Source: Pseudomonadota bacterium (GTDB lineage Bacteria > Pseudomonadota > Alphaproteobacteria > Caulobacterales > Caulobacteraceae). From it: DNA of 8,345 bases. Within the stretch, counting starts at the first letter, position 1; each line of letters opens with the position of its first letter. The DNA lies in NCBI GenBank assembly GCA_023424215.1, contig JAFAEC010000190.1:1-8345 (forward strand). Direction: 5' to 3'. The translations under genes and the position numbers were made by a program. The notes below the pieces were generated by a model, which saw only the letters and a program-made list of their open reading frames with translations, was not told the DNA's origin and made no database searches. Shown one piece after another: positions 6,399-8,345 of the stretch.

Positions 6399-6406
6399 GC
6401 TATGTT
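6399..6406 (+). promoter_or_regulatory. Possible -10 element of the toxin-antitoxin pair
   Basis: GCTATGTT lies in the 25-base gap between the DUF72 stop and the antitoxin ATG (6413). It agrees with the first four bases of the Caulobacter-type -10 (GCTANAWC). A poor -35, TTCCGG, lies 15 bases upstream inside the DUF72 gene (6378-6383). The implied transcription start (about 6411) again almost coincides with the ATG, and no Shine-Dalgarno sequence is visible. The geometry is the same as at 5059-5087, but the base match is weaker. Confidence 0.3.
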
Positions 6407-6412
6407 GCGCCT

Positions 6413-6700
6413 ATGACCCGCGACGAACTGCTGGCCAAGTTGCGCGAACTGAAGCCCTGGCTCGAGGAGCAAGGCATCGTCAACGTGCGCCTGTTCGGCA
6501 GCTATGCCCGCGACGAGGCGGGCCCGGACAGCGACGTGGACCTGCTGGTGGATCTGGGCAAGCCGCTGGGTCTTCGGTTCTTCAGCCTCGCGGAAGAACT
6601 CGAGGACGAGTTAGGGCGGGATGTGGACCTCGTCACCGATGACGCCCTTCGCAACCCGCATATGCGGGCGACAGCGTTGAGAGACTGCATTGCGGTCTGA
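6413..6700 (+). CDS. mntA: MntA-type nucleotidyltransferase antitoxin (MNT domain)
   Basis: This 95-residue minimal nucleotidyltransferase is of the kind paired with HEPN toxins. The active-site signature is complete: GS (29-30) followed after ten residues by D41-V-D43 (the GSx10DxD pattern), with the third acidic residue in the RDVDLV strand (D70 or D72). In characterised MntA/HepT pairs the antitoxin transfers AMP units to a tyrosine of the toxin; the intact motif suggests the same here. The gene overlaps the toxin by 11 bases and comes first, the common order for this family. Base use differs from neighbours: by hand count about 17 of 95 codons end in A or T, including TTA and AGA, which fits acquisition from elsewhere. 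Confidence 0.93.
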   Translation: MTRDELLAKLRELKPWLEEQGIVNVRLFGSYARDEAGPDSDVDLLVDLGKPLGLRFFSLAEELEDELGRDVDLVTDDALRNPHMRATALRDCIAV

Positions 6701-7022
6701 TCGCTCCGAAATCGCGCTCCTCGCCGAGATCCGCGACTGCATCCGGCTGATCGAGAGCTACATCGACGGACTGGAGCTGGCCGATTTCAGCCTCGACACC
6801 ATGCGTCGGGACGCCACGGCCTTCCGTCTGCTGATGATCGGAGAGGTAGCGTCGCATCTCCCGGAGACCATCAAGGGCCGCCTTCCCCAGATCGACTGGC
6901 GAGGGATGGTGAGCCTGCGGCATCGGCTTGCGCATGATTACCCGTCGGCTGACACGCGCATCCTCTGGGCTGTTGCGACGCAGGACGTTCCTGCGCTGAC
7001 CACTGCGCTCGACAGCCTCTGA
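6690..7022 (+). CDS. hepT: HepT-like toxin, HEPN domain ribonuclease (DUF86)
   Basis: This all-alpha HEPN protein of 110 residues should be the RNase toxin of the pair. Near the C-terminus it carries the family motif Rx4HxY: R77, H82 and Y84 in LRHRLAHDY, preceded by the usual IDW (68-70). R77 and H82 are the expected catalytic residues, and Y84 is the residue AMPylated by MntA in studied homologues. The position after the arginine is His rather than the common Asn. MIGEVASHLPE (49-59) matches the family's central helix. The start is TTG at 6690, inside the end of the antitoxin gene; the frame is closed by a stop at 6678-6680, and the next Met (residue 38) would delete the first helix. GAGAG lies six bases upstream. 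About 22 of 109 codons end in A or T, unlike neighbours. Both motifs being intact, the pair is probably functional. Confidence 0.93.
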   Translation: MRSDRSEIALLAEIRDCIRLIESYIDGLELADFSLDTMRRDATAFRLLMIGEVASHLPETIKGRLPQIDWRGMVSLRHRLAHDYPSADTRILWAVATQDVPALTTALDSL

Positions 7023-8200
7023 TGCTCCTCCCCTTCTTCACCGCCCTGCGCGACGCGAAAGTGCCCGTGTCGATGAAGGAATGGCTCCATCTGATGGAGG
7101 CCATGGACAAGGACGTGGCTGGCCGCCGGGTGGAGGACTTCTACCACCTGTCGCGGGCCGTGCTGGTCAAGGACGAGAAGCACTACGACCGCTTCGACCA
7201 GGTGTTCGGCAAGGTCTTCCAGGGCGCCGAGACGGTCGGGGCGGGCGAGGACCTGACCACCGACATTCCCGAGGACTGGCTGCGCCTGCTGACCGAGAAA
7301 TATCTGACCGACGGGGAGAAGGCGCAGATCGAGGCGCTGGGCGGGTTCGACAAGCTGATGGAGACGCTGAAGCAGCGTCTGGAAGAGCAGAAGGGCCGGC
7401 ACGAAGGCGGCAACAAGTGGATCGGCACCGGCGGGACCAGCCCGTTCGGGCACGGCGGGTACAATCCCGAGGGCGTGCGCATCGGCGGACCGGGGCGGCA
7501 GGGCCGCGCGGTCAAGGTGTGGGAGAAGCGCGAGTACAGGAACCTGGACGACCAGGTCGAGCTGGGCACGCGCAACATCAAGGTGGCGCTGCGCCGCCTG
7601 CGCCGCTTCGCGCGACAGGGCGCGGCCGACGAGCTGGACATCGACGCCACCATCGACGGCACCGCCCGGCAGGGCTGGCTGGACATCCACATGCGGCCCG
7701 AGCGGCGCAACACCATCAAGGTGCTGCTGTTCCTCGACATCGGCGGGTCGATGGATGCCCATGTGAAGATGTGCGAGGAGCTGTTCTCGGCCGCCCGGAC
7801 CGAGTTCAAACACCTGGAGTTCTTCTACTTCCACAACTGCCTCTACGAGGGCGTGTGGAAGGACAACCGGCGCCGGCATGCTGAGAAGATCCCGACCTGG
7901 GACCTGCTGCACAAATACCCCGCCGACTGGCGCGCCATCTTCGTCGGCGACGCGACCATGAGCCCCTACGAGGTGACGATGCCGGGCGGCTCGGTCGAGC
8001 ACTGGAACGAGGAGGCCGGGGCTGTGTGGCTGAAGCGGGCCACGCAGCAGTGGGACCGGGTGGCCTGGCTGAATCCCGCGCCGGAGCGGTACTGGGGCTA
8101 TTCGCCCTCGGTGGGCCTGATCCGCGAACTGGTCGACGAACGGATGTATCCGCTCACGCTCGAGGGGCTGGAGCGTGCAATGCGGGCGCTGGCCAAGTAG
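7022..8200 (+). CDS. CoxE-like VWA domain protein (COG3825 type)
   Basis: This 392-residue cytoplasmic protein has a conserved N-terminal helical region, FFTALRDAKVPVSMKEWL (5-22) and FYHLSRAVLVKDEKHYDRFD (40-59). A charged, Gly-rich linker follows (about 124-165), then a VWA domain from about 230. The metal-site motif reads DIGGSM (239-244), with Gly where the classical DxSxS has its first Ser; to my knowledge this variant is common in this family. GDATMSPYE (309-317) should supply the other metal ligand. Relatives are often found beside MoxR-type AAA ATPases and are thought to act with them in assembling or activating metalloenzymes, as CoxE does for CO dehydrogenase. No such ATPase is in the window. 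The ATG shares its A with the toxin stop codon (TGATG) and lacks a Shine-Dalgarno sequence. Codon use is strongly GC3-biased, unlike the two genes before it. Confidence 0.92.
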   Translation: MLLPFFTALRDAKVPVSMKEWLHLMEAMDKDVAGRRVEDFYHLSRAVLVKDEKHYDRFDQVFGKVFQGAETVGAGEDLTTDIPEDWLRLLTEKYLTDGEKAQIEALGGFDKLMETLKQRLEEQKGRHEGGNKWIGTGGTSPFGHGGYNPEGVRIGGPGRQGRAVKVWEKREYRNLDDQVELGTRNIKVALRRLRRFARQGAADELDIDATIDGTARQGWLDIHMRPERRNTIKVLLFLDIGGSMDAHVKMCEELFSAARTEFKHLEFFYFHNCLYEGVWKDNRRRHAEKIPTWDLLHKYPADWRAIFVGDATMSPYEVTMPGGSVEHWNEEAGAVWLKRATQQWDRVAWLNPAPERYWGYSPSVGLIRELVDERMYPLTLEGLERAMRALAK

Positions 8201-8235
8201 GCCAGGCCGCGGCGGAGACGCGAACATGATCCCCC

Positions 8236-8262
8236 CGGGCTGCGACCGGGCCCGGCAGCCCG
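8236..8262 (+). terminator. Perfect GC-rich hairpin after the VWA gene
   Basis: CGGGCTGC (8236-8243) and GCAGCCCG (8255-8262) form an eight-base-pair stem around an 11-base loop, starting 35 bases after the VWA stop codon. No T-tract follows, so termination would be inefficient or factor-dependent. The hairpin could equally stabilise the 3' end of the rightward transcript. Confidence 0.4.
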
Positions 8263-8307
8263 CTGACCATCGCCGGGGCGAGCGGGACTGATCCGGACAT
8301 ACGAACG

Positions 8308-8342
8308 CCCCCCCCCGGCCCGGCGGGCGGCGCGTCGCCGGG
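8308..8342. other. Nine-base C run and a second GC hairpin at the window edge
   Basis: Nine consecutive C lie at 8308-8316, the longest single-base run noticed in the window. They are followed by CCCGGC (8319-8324) and GCCGGG (8337-8342), a six-base-pair inverted repeat with a 12-base loop. No gene is seen in 8201-8345. The structure could be a terminator for a gene beyond the right edge, but the sequence stops too soon to tell. Confidence 0.3.
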
Positions 8343-8345
8343 TGT

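Noticed and set aside
6938..8227. A 429-codon minus-strand frame opposite the VWA gene
   Set aside because: It is rich in Leu, Pro, His, Val and Gln without domain structure, and the VWA protein on the other strand is well supported.
8226..8291. A 21-codon frame with GGAG eight bases before its ATG, after the VWA gene
   Set aside because: The ribosome-binding site is good, but the peptide is Arg/Pro-rich, entirely overlaps the hairpin at 8236-8262, and is too short to judge by codon use.

Overview
The window is very GC-rich and gene-dense. It reads as ordinary chromosome of an alphaproteobacterium, most likely of the Caulobacterales (Brevundimonas/Caulobacter type). That placement is an inference from three things: the composition, the xseB / farnesyl-diphosphate synthase / dxs gene order, and a promoter of the form TTGTCG-N15-GCTAGG, which resembles the Caulobacter housekeeping consensus. 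No rRNA, tRNA, CRISPR array, insertion sequence or phage gene was seen.

Left arm (about 1-5030, all on the minus strand, so transcribed right to left). A possible 55-residue protein comes first, then a histidine phosphatase, xseB (exonuclease VII small subunit), a CsaA-type tRNA-binding protein, ispA (farnesyl diphosphate synthase), dxs (1-deoxyxylulose-5-phosphate synthase) and a small secreted protein. xseB and csaA share a base in TGATG, and csaA runs directly into ispA, so these are almost certainly one transcript. dxs and ispA supply the first committed step of the MEP isoprenoid pathway and its C15 product (quinones, undecaprenyl phosphate, carotenoids or hopanoids). The ispA-dxs gap of about 230 bases holds a strong hairpin whose downstream arm can pair a second way.

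Divergent junction (5031-5093). A compact promoter faces right. Its predicted start of transcription falls almost on the ATG of the next gene, suggesting a leaderless mRNA.

Right arm (5094-8200, all on the plus strand). A GNAT acetyltransferase and a DUF72 protein are followed by a MntA/HepT-type (MNT nucleotidyltransferase / HEPN) toxin-antitoxin pair and a CoxE-like von Willebrand factor A protein. The toxin-antitoxin pair has clearly lower third-position GC than its neighbours and looks acquired. Even so, the toxin stop codon overlaps the ATG of the VWA gene (TGATG), and that gene has no visible Shine-Dalgarno sequence. This coupling between an apparently mobile pair and a conserved-looking gene is the most interesting arrangement here. 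I see no convincing evidence for a wholly new multi-gene system.
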